From positions 21,596 to 85,595 of the forward strand of contig JALTZJ010000009.1 in assembly GCA_027046245.1 (NCBI GenBank): DNA of 64,000 nucleotides. Direction: 5' to 3'. How positions within the stretch are numbered: the first letter of the stretch is position 1; the number at the start of each line of letters is the position of its first letter. The stretch is from Acidilobaceae archaeon (GTDB taxonomy: Archaea > Thermoproteota > Thermoprotei_A > Sulfolobales > Acidilobaceae). Positions 49,899-58,783 of this stretch are shown here, piece after piece. Made by a program: the position numbers and the translations under genes. Below the pieces are notes generated by a model. That model searched no databases and was not told the DNA's origin. It saw nothing but the letters and a program-made list of their open reading frames with translations.

Positions 49899-50889
49899 GC
49901 CTGGCCCTCGCCTCCCACATCAGCTTCAGATACCCAAGGTACGGCTTGTAGGGGTCACATGGCTCTATGAAGAGGAAGTACTTTACATCATCACAATCCT
50001 CAGGCATTCTGCCATCGCGGCCGCAGCTATAGCCGCATTCGATCTCTCTTAGCAGCCTCTCTGCAATCGCCTCTGCAGGATCTATCTTAAGGATCTTCTT
50101 AACCTCCTCGTAACTAGTGAAGGGCTTCTCCTCCCTCTTCCTGAGAAGCGTTCTCAGCGTCTTCTTGCCGACGCCTCTAAGCAGCTCTATGGCGTGGAGC
50201 CTTATGTTTATAGAGGCAGCCACGTTAAAGAACTCTACGAAGAGATCTTCCCGCTCCTTAACTACCTGTACAACGGCGTCTCTCAACGTGTCCCTAGCTA
50301 TATTAGTTAGATCACGGTAGCTTATCGGGTCCTTCGGAGTGCTAATTATCTTGCCTGGCTTCCCCTGAGCCTCGGCCACTCTTGAAAGCTCCTCTGGCGA
50401 GTTAACTAGCACATAGTTACCCTTTTCCTGTCTAAGAACCTCTCTGAGGCTCTCCTCTACCGCTGGATCGAGAGGCTCTACAGGGTAACAGTAAATCCCT
50501 TTTTCTCCTTCACTGCTTGAGCCAGGAATGCACGCCAGCCTAACACTGACGCTCCTAGCCTTCCTGACTCCCCCGGTGGGGAGCCTAACATATATTGGGA
50601 CCTCGTATGAGACCTCCCTAGCCAGAGTAACCTTATCGAGGAGATCTACATCGGTAACTGGTATTCCGTCGACTAGGTGGAAGTGCCTAAGACCTAGAGC
50701 CTGAACTACAGGCCTACTCCTGTGCTCCCTATGAGGATCGCTGGCAAGCCCGCCAGGTATATAATCTAGCACTACTGCTTCAACTTCCACGGCCGCGATA
50801 TGAGGGGCCTTACCCCTCCCCGGCCTCCTCTCGCCGCCCCGGGGCCTGGCCAAAGCGTACCTCCTCCACGTCCGCCTAAATAGATCCAA
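49840..50889 (-). CDS. DUF655 family protein, with an insertion
   Basis: 349 residues. EAVVLDYIPGGLASDPHREHRSRPVVQALGLRHFHLVDG and the later FVEFFNVAASINIRLHAIELLRGVGKKTLRTLLRKREEKPF with a helix-hairpin-helix match DUF655, a nucleic-acid-binding archaeal family of about 190-200 residues. Between these, residues 95-205 are an additional block not expected in the family, with little similarity to anything I recognise. A Lys/Ala/Gly-rich tail ends the protein. It overlaps KsgA by 59 bases. The N-terminal MDLFRRTWRRYALARP before the core may be over-called. Confidence 0.8.
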   Translation of the reverse strand: MDLFRRTWRRYALARPRGGERRPGRGKAPHIAAVEVEAVVLDYIPGGLASDPHREHRSRPVVQALGLRHFHLVDGIPVTDVDLLDKVTLAREVSYEVPIYVRLPTGGVRKARSVSVRLACIPGSSSEGEKGIYCYPVEPLDPAVEESLREVLRQEKGNYVLVNSPEELSRVAEAQGKPGKIISTPKDPISYRDLTNIARDTLRDAVVQVVKEREDLFVEFFNVAASINIRLHAIELLRGVGKKTLRTLLRKREEKPFTSYEEVKKILKIDPAEAIAERLLREIECGYSCGRDGRMPEDCDDVKYFLFIEPCDPYKPYLGYLKLMWEARARRAKAKGAGVKAGERGGGKA

Positions 50890-50986
50890 CCACTACAGAG
50901 ATAGAGAAAACCTCCCTATTAACCTGGGGGTATACTGTCGACTCCTACCTTACCGCTTCTACGATAAAGAATAAAACAATTAGCTA

Positions 50987-51364
50987 CTAAGCCTTACAAT
51001 ACTTCTCGACTACTTCATATAGTTTCTCGAACTTATCGATGTCGCTTAACACTTTAGAATAGTCATAGCCTGAGAAGCTCCTGACCTCGCCCCTACTCTT
51101 CGGACATATACTAACTATGTTAGCAGCTAGTACTGCTGCAAGCTCCCGCAACTCTTCAGAGGACTCAATTCCCTCTAAAAGGACCCTATATACCTCCTCG
51201 TAGAAGGCCTTGGCCTTCTCTGCATCCATAATCCCGAACCGTTTTAGATAGTCCCAGGTCCTAGCTTGTAACTCGCTGAGCTCGCCCTCAGCTACACGGG
51301 CCTCCATCTCGGCTCTGGCTTCGTGATAGCTTATAGGCCTACGCGAAATTATTCTCCGCTCCAT
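50987..51364 (-). CDS. RNA polymerase subunit Rpo4 (RpoF)
   Basis: 125 residues, all helical: VAEGELSELQARTWDYLKRFG, KAKAFYEEVYRVLLEG, ELRELAAVLAANIVSICPKSRGEVRSF. The C-terminal SICPKSRGEVRSF block, at the HRDC-like domain, is the Rpo4 signature. With Rpo7 it forms the stalk of archaeal RNA polymerase. The position between eL21 and DUF655 is the usual archaeal context. GTG or ATG at 51364. Confidence 0.88.
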   Translation of the reverse strand: MERRIISRRPISYHEARAEMEARVAEGELSELQARTWDYLKRFGIMDAEKAKAFYEEVYRVLLEGIESSEELRELAAVLAANIVSICPKSRGEVRSFSGYDYSKVLSDIDKFEKLYEVVEKYCKA

Positions 51365-51547
51365 AAACCGCCACCCCCTCTCATTTAACTCCCGAGCTAC
51401 ACAATGATAGTCAGCCTGGGGATCGTGTTAAAGACCTATCCTCCCAAGGTATTTGATGTTTATACCTCGCCAGACCACTCTAGGTTTAGATAGATGCCTT
51501 CTACCCGTCGGAATCTTCATTCGTTACCTGCATCCTCGTCGAGGGCG

Positions 51548-51880
51548 CTACTTCTTCTGGCTTGACTGCTGCGTCACAGCTTTTTCTATGGGTCTTAGAT
51601 GTACTGGGGGCACGTAGAGTATCTTCTTCTTCCTGCCCAGGTATACTTCTACCTCGTACGCCTCTCCCCTCTTGCCGGTGACTGTACCTGTAAGCCCGTG
51701 GAACCTCCTGTGGGGCATGCCCCAGTCTGGGAATGAGGGATCTATTATGATTGCAACCTTGTCGCCGGGCTTGTAGGCCCTTAGTATGATGCTGGCCTTG
51801 GGTACTGCACCCTTAGCTCTTACATGCTTCCTTAGCAGCTTCCTTGTGCGGTGCCTGTAGCCTCTGGGAGCCCTTACCAT
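51548..51880 (-). CDS. rpl21e: Ribosomal protein eL21 (L21e)
   Basis: 110 residues from ATG at 51880, which follows GGGGGTG at 9 bases; a GTG four codons upstream is a poorer start. RAPRGYRHRTRKLLRKHVRAKG, ILRAYKPGDKVAIIIDPSFPDWGMPHRRFHGLTGTV and EAYEVEVYLGRKKKILYVPPVHLRP are the eL21 family. A 43-base gap separates it from the upstream Pus10 gene; the rpo4 gene follows 184 bases downstream. Confidence 0.95.
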   Translation of the reverse strand: MVRAPRGYRHRTRKLLRKHVRAKGAVPKASIILRAYKPGDKVAIIIDPSFPDWGMPHRRFHGLTGTVTGKRGEAYEVEVYLGRKKKILYVPPVHLRPIEKAVTQQSSQKK

Positions 51881-51922
51881 TACCTGGAGCACCCCCGGTA
51901 GCCCCTGGAATTGCTGGTGGTA

Positions 51923-53245
51923 TTAAGCTTCGCCGCTGCTCTCCCAGGGCTCCTCGACCATTAGAACGTCTAGTTCTAAGCATACAGCATTTCTGCCTAT
52001 TATTTCGGATATGCTAGGCGTTGTGCGGCCGTCATCGCCGCTCACAAGCTCTTTAATGTAGAGCCCTCCCTCAGCCCTCACCATGCACTCGGCTAGTCCC
52101 GCCTGCAAGGATTTACATGAGATCTCGAACACTCTCCTCCTTCTGAGTATATCAGGCCTCCTATGGAGCACCCGCTTTGGTGTCCGCTGTAGGATTACTC
52201 TACCTCTCAGCTCTTCCTCTACTCTTCTCAACTCTTCCTCGCTGACTCCTCCATCTACATGGATTAAAGCCCTATAGACTTTAGTTAGGCGGGCGTCTTC
52301 GGACTTGTACTCGCTTACCTCTCTCCTACGTGCATAGCCTTCGAATTTGAATTCTACTAGGCCTCGCCCGCCTCGATTAGCTTCCGCCTCTAGCTTCTCC
52401 AATGGCACCCGTCGTTTACGTGGTACCTTAACTTCTACGATGAGGGGTCTGCCTCGGCCTAGCATCCTCGCATCTACATCCTCTCTTCCCGCAGCGTGGA
52501 TAACTACTCTTTCGCCGCCCGTTACCGAGAGTATCGGCGTTAGCGCCTCTTCTATGCTGAAGTACCTAGGTCCTTCTGGACCGGGCCAATACGCTTGACT
52601 TATGTTCCTAGCCAGCTTCCTGTATCTTCCCTTGACTAGCAGGCTGTTAACCTGTATATCTACCTCCCCGCTTGGAAACTCTACTATGATCATAGCCTCT
52701 GGATCGTCGAAATCGACTTGAGCGGCGCCACGGGCCTGTAGCGTTTTGCCCAGCTCTCTTCTGATCTCGCTCTTGATGCTCTCGCCGTAAGGGAAGCCGG
52801 CGACCCTCTTTACCTCCTCTTCCCTCTCAGCAACGTCATTTGACAGTCTAACTCCTACTACGAACTTCCTAATGTCGAAGGCCTTTAGCAGCGCCTCTGC
52901 ATCCTCTATAACATTATCTAGGAATCCGTCGAGGATGTTGCCACAGATGTAGCAGTCTCTCGCTTTTAAATCCTCTCCTGTAATCTTCCTGTAGAGTCCT
53001 GCTGCTTGTGACCCTATGTTAGGCGCTATCTCTACAAAAATCTCCTTGGATTTGTCGTCACCTTCCCGGATTTTCCAGTGGAGATGCATAATTATGAATC
53101 TTTTGATTGCATCGCCTCTCTGAGAGTTGCTCCAGCCGTAGCCTAGGCGGGCCGTCATACGGCCTAGGCATCTATCGCAGAGGGGATACTTCTTTATGGC
53201 TGTCAATACTGTTTTTAACAGTTCCGAGTCGCTGCTTGAGTCCAT
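51923..53245 (-). CDS. pus10: tRNA pseudouridine synthase Pus10
   Basis: 440 residues. An N-terminal THUMP-like region with zinc Cys pairs (YPLCDRCLGR, CYICGN) and a pseudouridine synthase domain with the catalytic HAAGREDVDARMLGRGRP (Asp in GREDVDARML), ARNISQAYWPGPEG and LVEFKFEGYARRREVSEYK. Archaeal Pus10 makes pseudouridines 54 and 55 of tRNA. It begins the long minus-strand cluster and runs 43 bases ahead of eL21. Start ATG at 53245. Confidence 0.92.
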   Translation of the reverse strand: MDSSSDSELLKTVLTAIKKYPLCDRCLGRMTARLGYGWSNSQRGDAIKRFIIMHLHWKIREGDDKSKEIFVEIAPNIGSQAAGLYRKITGEDLKARDCYICGNILDGFLDNVIEDAEALLKAFDIRKFVVGVRLSNDVAEREEEVKRVAGFPYGESIKSEIRRELGKTLQARGAAQVDFDDPEAMIIVEFPSGEVDIQVNSLLVKGRYRKLARNISQAYWPGPEGPRYFSIEEALTPILSVTGGERVVIHAAGREDVDARMLGRGRPLIVEVKVPRKRRVPLEKLEAEANRGGRGLVEFKFEGYARRREVSEYKSEDARLTKVYRALIHVDGGVSEEELRRVEEELRGRVILQRTPKRVLHRRPDILRRRRVFEISCKSLQAGLAECMVRAEGGLYIKELVSGDDGRTTPSISEIIGRNAVCLELDVLMVEEPWESSGEA

Positions 53246-53346
53246 TCTAGTCTCGCCCTCTGTGATCGTGATAGGGTGAGGTAATAGTATCGGGGGTGTA
53301 TAGTTTAAGGCGATCGAGGGCTTTTCTGAATGGCTGTGGGCGATGC

Positions 53347-53997
53347 ATGGAGGGCAACGGTGTATACGTTATAGGCTCTGATAACCCCCTGGCTCGTCAT
53401 GTTCTACGCGTCCTTAGGGATAAAGAGACTGGGTTCGTGGAGTTCCGCAGGTACCTGCGTATTGCTGGCTCCATACTAGCAGTTTACTCTCTGAGCGAGG
53501 CCTCATGGAAAGAGACGAAGGTAATCACGCCCCTTGACGCTGTAGCGGTAGAGTTGGAGCCTGAAGCTCCCGTTTATGTAGTTGGAGTTCTTGGGGCAAG
53601 TTTACCGCTCTTGGAGGGGTTTACCGAGGTCGCTCCTTGGGCTAGGGTAGGGCTTGTAGCTGCTAAGCGAGTTGAGGAGAAGGGGGGACCCGTTAGGACG
53701 GAGGTTTACTATGTGAGGCTGCCTAGCAGGGTCGACGGGCCCGCCTTCGTTGTCGACCCGATGCTAGCTACTGGAGGCACTGTTGAAGCAGCCGTCTCCA
53801 TTCTAAAGGAAAGGGGGGCGCAGAAGGTTACCGTCGCAAGTGTTATAGCGGCGATGCCTGGCATCGAGAGGCTCCGAAGGATGCATCCCGATGTCAAGAT
53901 CTATACCCTAGCAGTAGACCCTGAACTCGATGATAGATTCTTTATAGTGCCCGGCCTTGGAGACGCTGGCGACCGCGCTCTCGGGGTCGAGGCGTGA
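53347..53997 (+). CDS. upp: Uracil phosphoribosyltransferase
   Basis: 216 residues from ATG at 53347; a longer frame from 53296 adds an implausible Arg-rich leader and would start upstream of the predicted transcription start (TATA-like TATAGTTTAAGG at 53301). The UPRT motifs are VVGVLGASLPLLEG and the PRPP loop FVVDPMLATGGTV. It salvages uracil to UMP. Its last 97 bases are antisense to the MFS transporter gene. Length agrees with other archaeal UPRTs. Confidence 0.85.
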   Translation: MEGNGVYVIGSDNPLARHVLRVLRDKETGFVEFRRYLRIAGSILAVYSLSEASWKETKVITPLDAVAVELEPEAPVYVVGVLGASLPLLEGFTEVAPWARVGLVAAKRVEEKGGPVRTEVYYVRLPSRVDGPAFVVDPMLATGGTVEAAVSILKERGAQKVTVASVIAAMPGIERLRRMHPDVKIYTLAVDPELDDRFFIVPGLGDAGDRALGVEA

Positions 53998-55142
53998 AGT
54001 GCAAGCACTAGCAGTACTACATTAGATGCGAGGAGTAGGAGGCTTGCAGCCATCATAGGTGCTGCAATGCTGCTGCTATTGTAGAGTGGCGAGGAGAACG
54101 CTGCTATCAAGCCACTGACGCTACCCGAGAAGTTTATCACGCCTGCAGCAGTAGCTTGCAGTCTTGCAGGCATCCTAGTTGATACCATTAGAGAGAGCGC
54201 CACGTCTCTAAAGGGATAGATTGGCGCCGCCCAGGCCAGCGCTAGTACTATTGAGGACGTGGTATAAGCGAATATGAATGCTTCCATAGCGTACGCCGCG
54301 TTAGTGACTGAGAACAGTCTCTCATGGCCCACTGCATCGCTAACTCTTCCCGCGACAGGCCTGACTAACGCTCCAAGGGTTGCTGGTAGCGTCGTTAGTA
54401 GAGCCCCATAGAGTAGGTCGCTTTCAACTATACTACTTAACCTTACACTAGCAGCACCATAGAATATTGAGAGGCCTGCACCCCCAGCTATAATCGCTAT
54501 CACAGGAACAGCTACGTGGCGCAGCGCGGCTACCAAATCACTAGCCCTGAAACCGCCAGACACGCTACTAGGCCCCCAAACCATCGCCACTAAGTATCCG
54601 GCTGCTAGTAGAAGTCCGCTGACTAGGAAGGAGTAACGCCATAGCGCCTCCAGCGCTGCACCACCTACGAGGCCTCCGAGGGCCCAGCCGGCGCTTCCAA
54701 ATGCTGCAATCATGCTGTAGCGAAAACCGCTCCCACTACTGTACTCTAGCACCATGCCCATCAGCGAGCTGTAGGCTAGGCTAAAGGCGAGGGCGGCTAA
54801 CGCCACCGGTACTAGCCAGACATCAACGGGTAGAAATGCAAGCACAGCGACGCTCACCGCCTCGATGAAGCCGAAGACTAGAACCCTCCTCCTACCTAGA
54901 TAGTCCGCAGCAGCACCTAGAACTATGCTAGCTAGAAGCGGCGCTTCCTCCACCCCTGTTACCAGCACCGCAAATGAATACGCTTCTCCGAGCTCTGCCT
55001 CTATTACCCGGCGCGAGGCAACATAGTACACTGAGAATCCTGTCCAGAATAGCAAGTTAGCAGCTGCGAGCGCCGCGAACTCGCGGGCAACCCTCATCGC
55101 TTCTTCATCCAATATGAGAAGAGACGAAGAACACACAAACAC
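53901..55142 (-). CDS. Major facilitator superfamily transporter
   Basis: 413 residues, twelve hydrophobic helices with the loop 2-3 motif AADYLGRRRVLV (the MFS G-x-x-x-D-R/K-x-G-R-R/K type) and a second half with GRVSDAVGHERLF. Substrate unknown; charged residues in the helices are few. The C-terminal tail ARSPASPRPGTIKNLSSSSGSTARV is hydrophilic and lies antisense to the UPRT 3' end (97 bases). The start MFVCSSSLLILDEEAM may be over-called; the helix begins near residue 22. A small DNA-binding-like gene lies upstream, 6 bases away. Confidence 0.8.
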   Translation of the reverse strand: MFVCSSSLLILDEEAMRVAREFAALAAANLLFWTGFSVYYVASRRVIEAELGEAYSFAVLVTGVEEAPLLASIVLGAAADYLGRRRVLVFGFIEAVSVAVLAFLPVDVWLVPVALAALAFSLAYSSLMGMVLEYSSGSGFRYSMIAAFGSAGWALGGLVGGAALEALWRYSFLVSGLLLAAGYLVAMVWGPSSVSGGFRASDLVAALRHVAVPVIAIIAGGAGLSIFYGAASVRLSSIVESDLLYGALLTTLPATLGALVRPVAGRVSDAVGHERLFSVTNAAYAMEAFIFAYTTSSIVLALAWAAPIYPFRDVALSLMVSTRMPARLQATAAGVINFSGSVSGLIAAFSSPLYNSSSIAAPMMAASLLLLASNVVLLVLALHASTPRARSPASPRPGTIKNLSSSSGSTARV

Positions 55143-55148
55143 TATTAA

Positions 55149-55574
55149 CTAGGGCTTCGATGCTTCCTCGCCCTTCGAGACCCCCAGCCCGGCCTCCTCC
55201 TGTTCTAAGAGGAGAAGATTAATGACTTTCTCGTATAGCCCATCCTTCTTAAGCCCCCTTTCAAGCCTGTAGAGCTGCTCCGCCGCTACACCGTATTTCT
55301 TGGCAACCTTGTAAGGCGCGATGTTATGCCCACGTGCATATAGCAGTAGGAGAAGGCTCCTGATAGCTCCTGGATGAGCAAGCCTAGACCTGAACTTGTA
55401 ATGCGTTATAACTTCCTCAAGTATCCTCCTCGCGACCCTACTACCCTGAAGCCATTCTACGACTTCGCTTGGCAGCTCGAGGGTCTTCGGCTTGCCTATA
55501 CCATTAATCACCACTTTACCGTCACCAACGAATTCAATTATGTCTGTAACGAAGGGCGCCCTCGCCATATACAT
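55149..55574 (-). CDS. Hypothetical protein with a possible helix-turn-helix
   Basis: 141 residues, not recognised. A short N-terminal beta region (IIEFVGDGKVVINGIGKPKTLELP) is followed by helices, ending in APYKVAKKYGVAAEQLYRLERGL, which reads like the turn of an HTH domain. It sits 6 bases before the MFS gene on the same strand, so it may regulate that transporter. ATG at 55574 with MYMARAPF; the internal ATG is a possible start. A leader of 264 bases rich in A/T lies between it and tRNA-Asp. Confidence 0.5.
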   Translation of the reverse strand: MYMARAPFVTDIIEFVGDGKVVINGIGKPKTLELPSEVVEWLQGSRVARRILEEVITHYKFRSRLAHPGAIRSLLLLLYARGHNIAPYKVAKKYGVAAEQLYRLERGLKKDGLYEKVINLLLLEQEEAGLGVSKGEEASKP

Positions 55575-55838
55575 GCACCGTTGACGCTTTCCATGACCCC
55601 GAACTATTAAACCTTAACGCACTCGACCCGATTTAAGCACTCCAATTAATAATCATAGCCAGATACCATTTCATCAGGTCGAATTTAGAGACTACAATAA
55701 ATTTAAACATAATTTAGATATCGTTCAATCGTAGCTCTTCTAGCCTAGCAACTAAAACTGTGTAATACAATAAATATTGCCCCCATAGACTTCATGTAAA
55801 GTAGAGACGCACAGGGAGATACCTGAGTTTAAGTGGAG

Positions 55839-55916
55839 TGGCGCCGCGGCCGGGATTTGAACCCGGGTCACGGGCTTGACAGGCCCGCATACTAGTCCAG
55901 GCTATACTACCGCGGC
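55839..55916 (-). tRNA. tRNA-Asp (GTC)
   Basis: Acceptor GCCGCGG/CCGCGGC with discriminator G (55842) and encoded CCA (55839-55841); anticodon stem CGGGC/GCCCG with loop CTGTCAA (anticodon GTC); T arm CCGGG-TTCAAAT-CCCGG. No intron. The plus-strand Grc3-like gene starts 70 bases away on the other side. Confidence 0.95.
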
Positions 55917-55985
55917 GCCTCAGACCCCACTCCCTCCCAGGGGAGTGGGGGCGTATTTGCGCCCCGCTGGTTGGGGTTCTAGTGG

Positions 55986-57158
55986 TTGGGGGCTAAAAGC
56001 TTGACGGGTAGGGTTGAAAGTGGCTTCTACAAGGTTCGTGGCCCTGGTTTTGTAGAGCCTGTCGAGGGAAGTGTTGAGGCGCTAGGTGCGCGTGTACAGG
56101 ACAAGCTAGTGGTGCCGGCGGGCCGCACGCTGCTTGTCCGCGTCGATGGAACAGCTATAGTAAATGGACAGGCAATCGACCCCATGAAGCCAGAGGAGTA
56201 CGAGCTCCTGGACTCTATTGCTAAGGATCTAGCAGTGAGGGGTCGTGTTGCTCTTGTAGGGCCTAGTGATACGGGTAAGAGCACGCTAGCCTCTTGGATT
56301 ATAAATCGCATGAATGGGGGTTGGCTACTTACTGTTGATGTTGGGCAGAACGAGGTATTTGCCCCTGGATTCTCCTCTTTAGCTCGTGCCTCGCCTCCTG
56401 CGGTGCCGGGATCCTCTAATAGCTACTCCTCGATTAAGCCGTGTTTCGTTGGCGCGTTCTCCCCTAGTGTAGCTCTTTCTAGCTATCTTCGTTGCGCTTC
56501 ATCACTATCTAGGCTAGCAGGAGGAGGGCTTGTCGTAGATACTGACGGGTGGGTTGAAGCCTGGGAGGGGCTTGAAAGCAAGGTGGCCGTATCTTTAGCT
56601 ACTAGCGCGAAGGTAATTGCCGCTGTTGGTTTACCAGGGTGGAAGGCTAGGTACCTGGAAGACTACTCGGGCATCGAAGTAGTGTCCCTGCCTAGGTTGG
56701 CTAGTGAGGGAGGGAAGAGCGGCGAGGAGAGGAGGCTGCATCGTGAAAGGCTATTAGCTCAGCGCCTTCTTGGCGCTAAAGAGAAACCTGTGAAGCCGGA
56801 CTCTACTACTGTAATAGGGCTACCCGTTTTCAAAGGCGAACCCGTGCCAGTAGATACTGTTAAATCGCTTGTGCCTGGTGCTCTTTATGCCGAGAGCAGC
56901 GAAGACGGCTTAGTAATAGTGGCGTCCAGAAGAGTTAGGCCGCAGGGAGTAAAGGCAAAAGTGCTGTACGCAGGAAACCTTGAAGGGTTACTGGCCGCGG
57001 CTCATTGGAGAGGGATGGTTGAGGTAGCCATAGTAACCAGGATCAACTTTAAAAGCATAACTATTAATGTAGCTACTAGGCTCGATAATATTGATAAGCT
57101 TGAGATAGGGCGCGCCAGGGTCGACGCGTCGTCCTTGTTGGGCCGGGCTAAATGGTGA
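55986..57158 (+). CDS. Grc3/Clp1-type polynucleotide 5'-hydroxyl kinase
   Basis: 390 residues. N-terminal beta domain (about 1-75) and a P-loop kinase core with GPSDTGKST (92-100), DVGQNEVFAPG, then VVDTDGW and a C-terminal beta domain (about 290-390). This is the Clp1/Grc3 layout; archaeal homologues phosphorylate 5'-OH ends of RNA or DNA and may act in tRNA splicing or rRNA processing. TTG start at 55986. The gene is plus strand between tRNA-Asp and eL13; intron-containing tRNAs are present in this window, which fits a role in RNA processing, but that is inference. Confidence 0.83.
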   Translation: MGAKSLTGRVESGFYKVRGPGFVEPVEGSVEALGARVQDKLVVPAGRTLLVRVDGTAIVNGQAIDPMKPEEYELLDSIAKDLAVRGRVALVGPSDTGKSTLASWIINRMNGGWLLTVDVGQNEVFAPGFSSLARASPPAVPGSSNSYSSIKPCFVGAFSPSVALSSYLRCASSLSRLAGGGLVVDTDGWVEAWEGLESKVAVSLATSAKVIAAVGLPGWKARYLEDYSGIEVVSLPRLASEGGKSGEERRLHRERLLAQRLLGAKEKPVKPDSTTVIGLPVFKGEPVPVDTVKSLVPGALYAESSEDGLVIVASRRVRPQGVKAKVLYAGNLEGLLAAAHWRGMVEVAIVTRINFKSITINVATRLDNIDKLEIGRARVDASSLLGRAKW

Positions 57159-57257
57159 GAGATAATATATCCTAGCAGTGCTTCTCGGTCTTTTATTTTT
57201 GACTATTACTAGAGTAGATCATGCTATAAAAGCTACCGTATTATTAGAATAATGTTT

Positions 57258-57536
57258 TTATATTTTTACTCCGGCTGCCCTGAGCTTCTCTACGAACTCT
57301 TTCAGAGCGTTAACGTTCCATTCATGAACGGTTTTCCTCCTCTTGTCGACATATACGCCTAGTTTTATTGCTTTCTTGACGTCGAGGCCTGCGGCTTTCA
57401 GCTCTCCTAGGCTGAAGCCTCGTCCCTCTCTTAATCCTGGATCGATAGGGCCAAGTTTCCTGAGGCGTGGCTTCTTAACTATAGCCTTAGGGGGTGTTAT
57501 ACCTTCAGGTAGCGTAATTCTCTTAGTCCTACTCAT
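57258..57536 (-). CDS. rpl13e: Ribosomal protein eL13 (L13e)
   Basis: 92 residues from ATG at 57536, which follows GGAGGTGG at 9 bases; a GTG-started frame at 57575 adds thirteen residues without support. [67 protein letters not shown] are eL13. Present only in some archaea, mostly crenarchaea. It follows TtuA on the same strand, 44 bases away. Confidence 0.9.
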   Translation of the reverse strand: MSRTKRITLPEGITPPKAIVKKPRLRKLGPIDPGLREGRGFSLGELKAAGLDVKKAIKLGVYVDKRRKTVHEWNVNALKEFVEKLRAAGVKI

Positions 57537-57579
57537 TCCCGAGTCCACCTCCCTTCTTCCGAGCTTTGTATGCACCCCT

Positions 57580-58614
57580 TCAGGCTTCTCCTTCTGCGAG
57601 TACCGGTTGCGCTGGGACTGATAAAGTCTTGAGTCGGAGCGGCCTAGCTTTGGCGTAGAGTGGCCGCTCTATCCCTGCTTCGTCAAGTATCTCGCATAGC
57701 TTGCATAGGCTCCTCTTAGGACTAGTTATCTCGCCGCATCGTTTACATCTTCCTAGTTTTTCGGGTTTAAGCTGTGATACTAGGGGCGCTAGGGCGTGGT
57801 CTAGCGCCTCCATCATGCGAAGCAGTGTGCCCGGTCTCTCCTGCTCTACTTTGTAAAGCGCCTCTCTCACTGCTGCTCTTAGTGTGGGCCTCATATTTAT
57901 GAACATGCACTCCGTCTCTTGTAGTGGATATCCTTTTAGTAGTGCGTAGCTTGCGGTTTCCCATTCGTAAATCTTCCTTAGAAGTTTGATCCTGGGAGCG
58001 GCTATCTCCGGATCATCGACGCTCCTAAAAAGTGGATGCATCTTCACGAGGCCTAGGACATCGCCTCTTACGAAGTTAACTACCGCTGTTTGTGCTTCGT
58101 CGTCGAGGTTATGACCGGTTGCTACCTTGTTTGCCCCATATATTCTAGCGTAGTAGCTCATTATCCTTCTCCTGCTTATGCCGCAGTATGTGCAGGCGGC
58201 ATGCCTAGCACCACGGCGTACCGCCCTGATGTACGTTTCGTATAGACTATGTCCAATATATTCCCTTATACTCGTTACTACTACGTCTACTCCTAGATCT
58301 TTGGCGATAGCTACTAGCTTTTTAACATCGTCCTCCCTGTTGTAGCCTGGTATTCCCTCTATTATGCTTAATCCGAAGACCTTGTCGGATCCTATCAACT
58401 CTACCGCTGCTTCTAGTAAGAAGTAACTGTCCTTACCGCCGCTAAGGGCTAGCATTACTCTGTCTCCTGGCTCTATCATGTTCCACTTCTCTATTTCGTT
58501 CTTCACACGCTCAATCATATCTCTCCTGAAGCAGTCTAGGCAGAGCGCTCTTCCAGTATGGCGCTGGTATACTACTGCTCGTTTAACGCCGCAGGCATCA
58601 CATTTCTTAGCCAT
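57580..58614 (-). CDS. ttuA: TtuA/Ncs6-type tRNA 2-thiolation enzyme
   Basis: 344 residues. Two CxxC pairs at the N-terminus (Cys5-Cys8, Cys25-Cys28), PP-loop [13 protein letters not shown] (SGGKDS 58-63), the [Fe-S]-binding [23 protein letters not shown] and a C-terminal [18 protein letters not shown]. TtuA/Ncs6-type enzymes use a ubiquitin-like sulfur carrier to thiolate U54 or U34 of tRNA. A candidate carrier domain is encoded in the MoaD-phosphoribosyltransferase fusion (30881-31639). It starts with ATG at 58614; eL13 lies downstream. Confidence 0.9.
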   Translation of the reverse strand: MAKKCDACGVKRAVVYQRHTGRALCLDCFRRDMIERVKNEIEKWNMIEPGDRVMLALSGGKDSYFLLEAAVELIGSDKVFGLSIIEGIPGYNREDDVKKLVAIAKDLGVDVVVTSIREYIGHSLYETYIRAVRRGARHAACTYCGISRRRIMSYYARIYGANKVATGHNLDDEAQTAVVNFVRGDVLGLVKMHPLFRSVDDPEIAAPRIKLLRKIYEWETASYALLKGYPLQETECMFINMRPTLRAAVREALYKVEQERPGTLLRMMEALDHALAPLVSQLKPEKLGRCKRCGEITSPKRSLCKLCEILDEAGIERPLYAKARPLRLKTLSVPAQPVLAEGEA

Positions 58615-58783
58615 TACTAGCTACCCTTTCCTCCTCGCACTAAGCGGTATCAAGGTATCCGGGCTAATCCTGCTGTATGGGAGGAGGCATAACCTCTCTT
58701 CCAGTGTAAGAGCGGTAAGCCAGTGATGCTATTAGTTTCCCTTAGTTTATTGCAGAGATTAGTGGTAATGCTATGCTTGGAGG

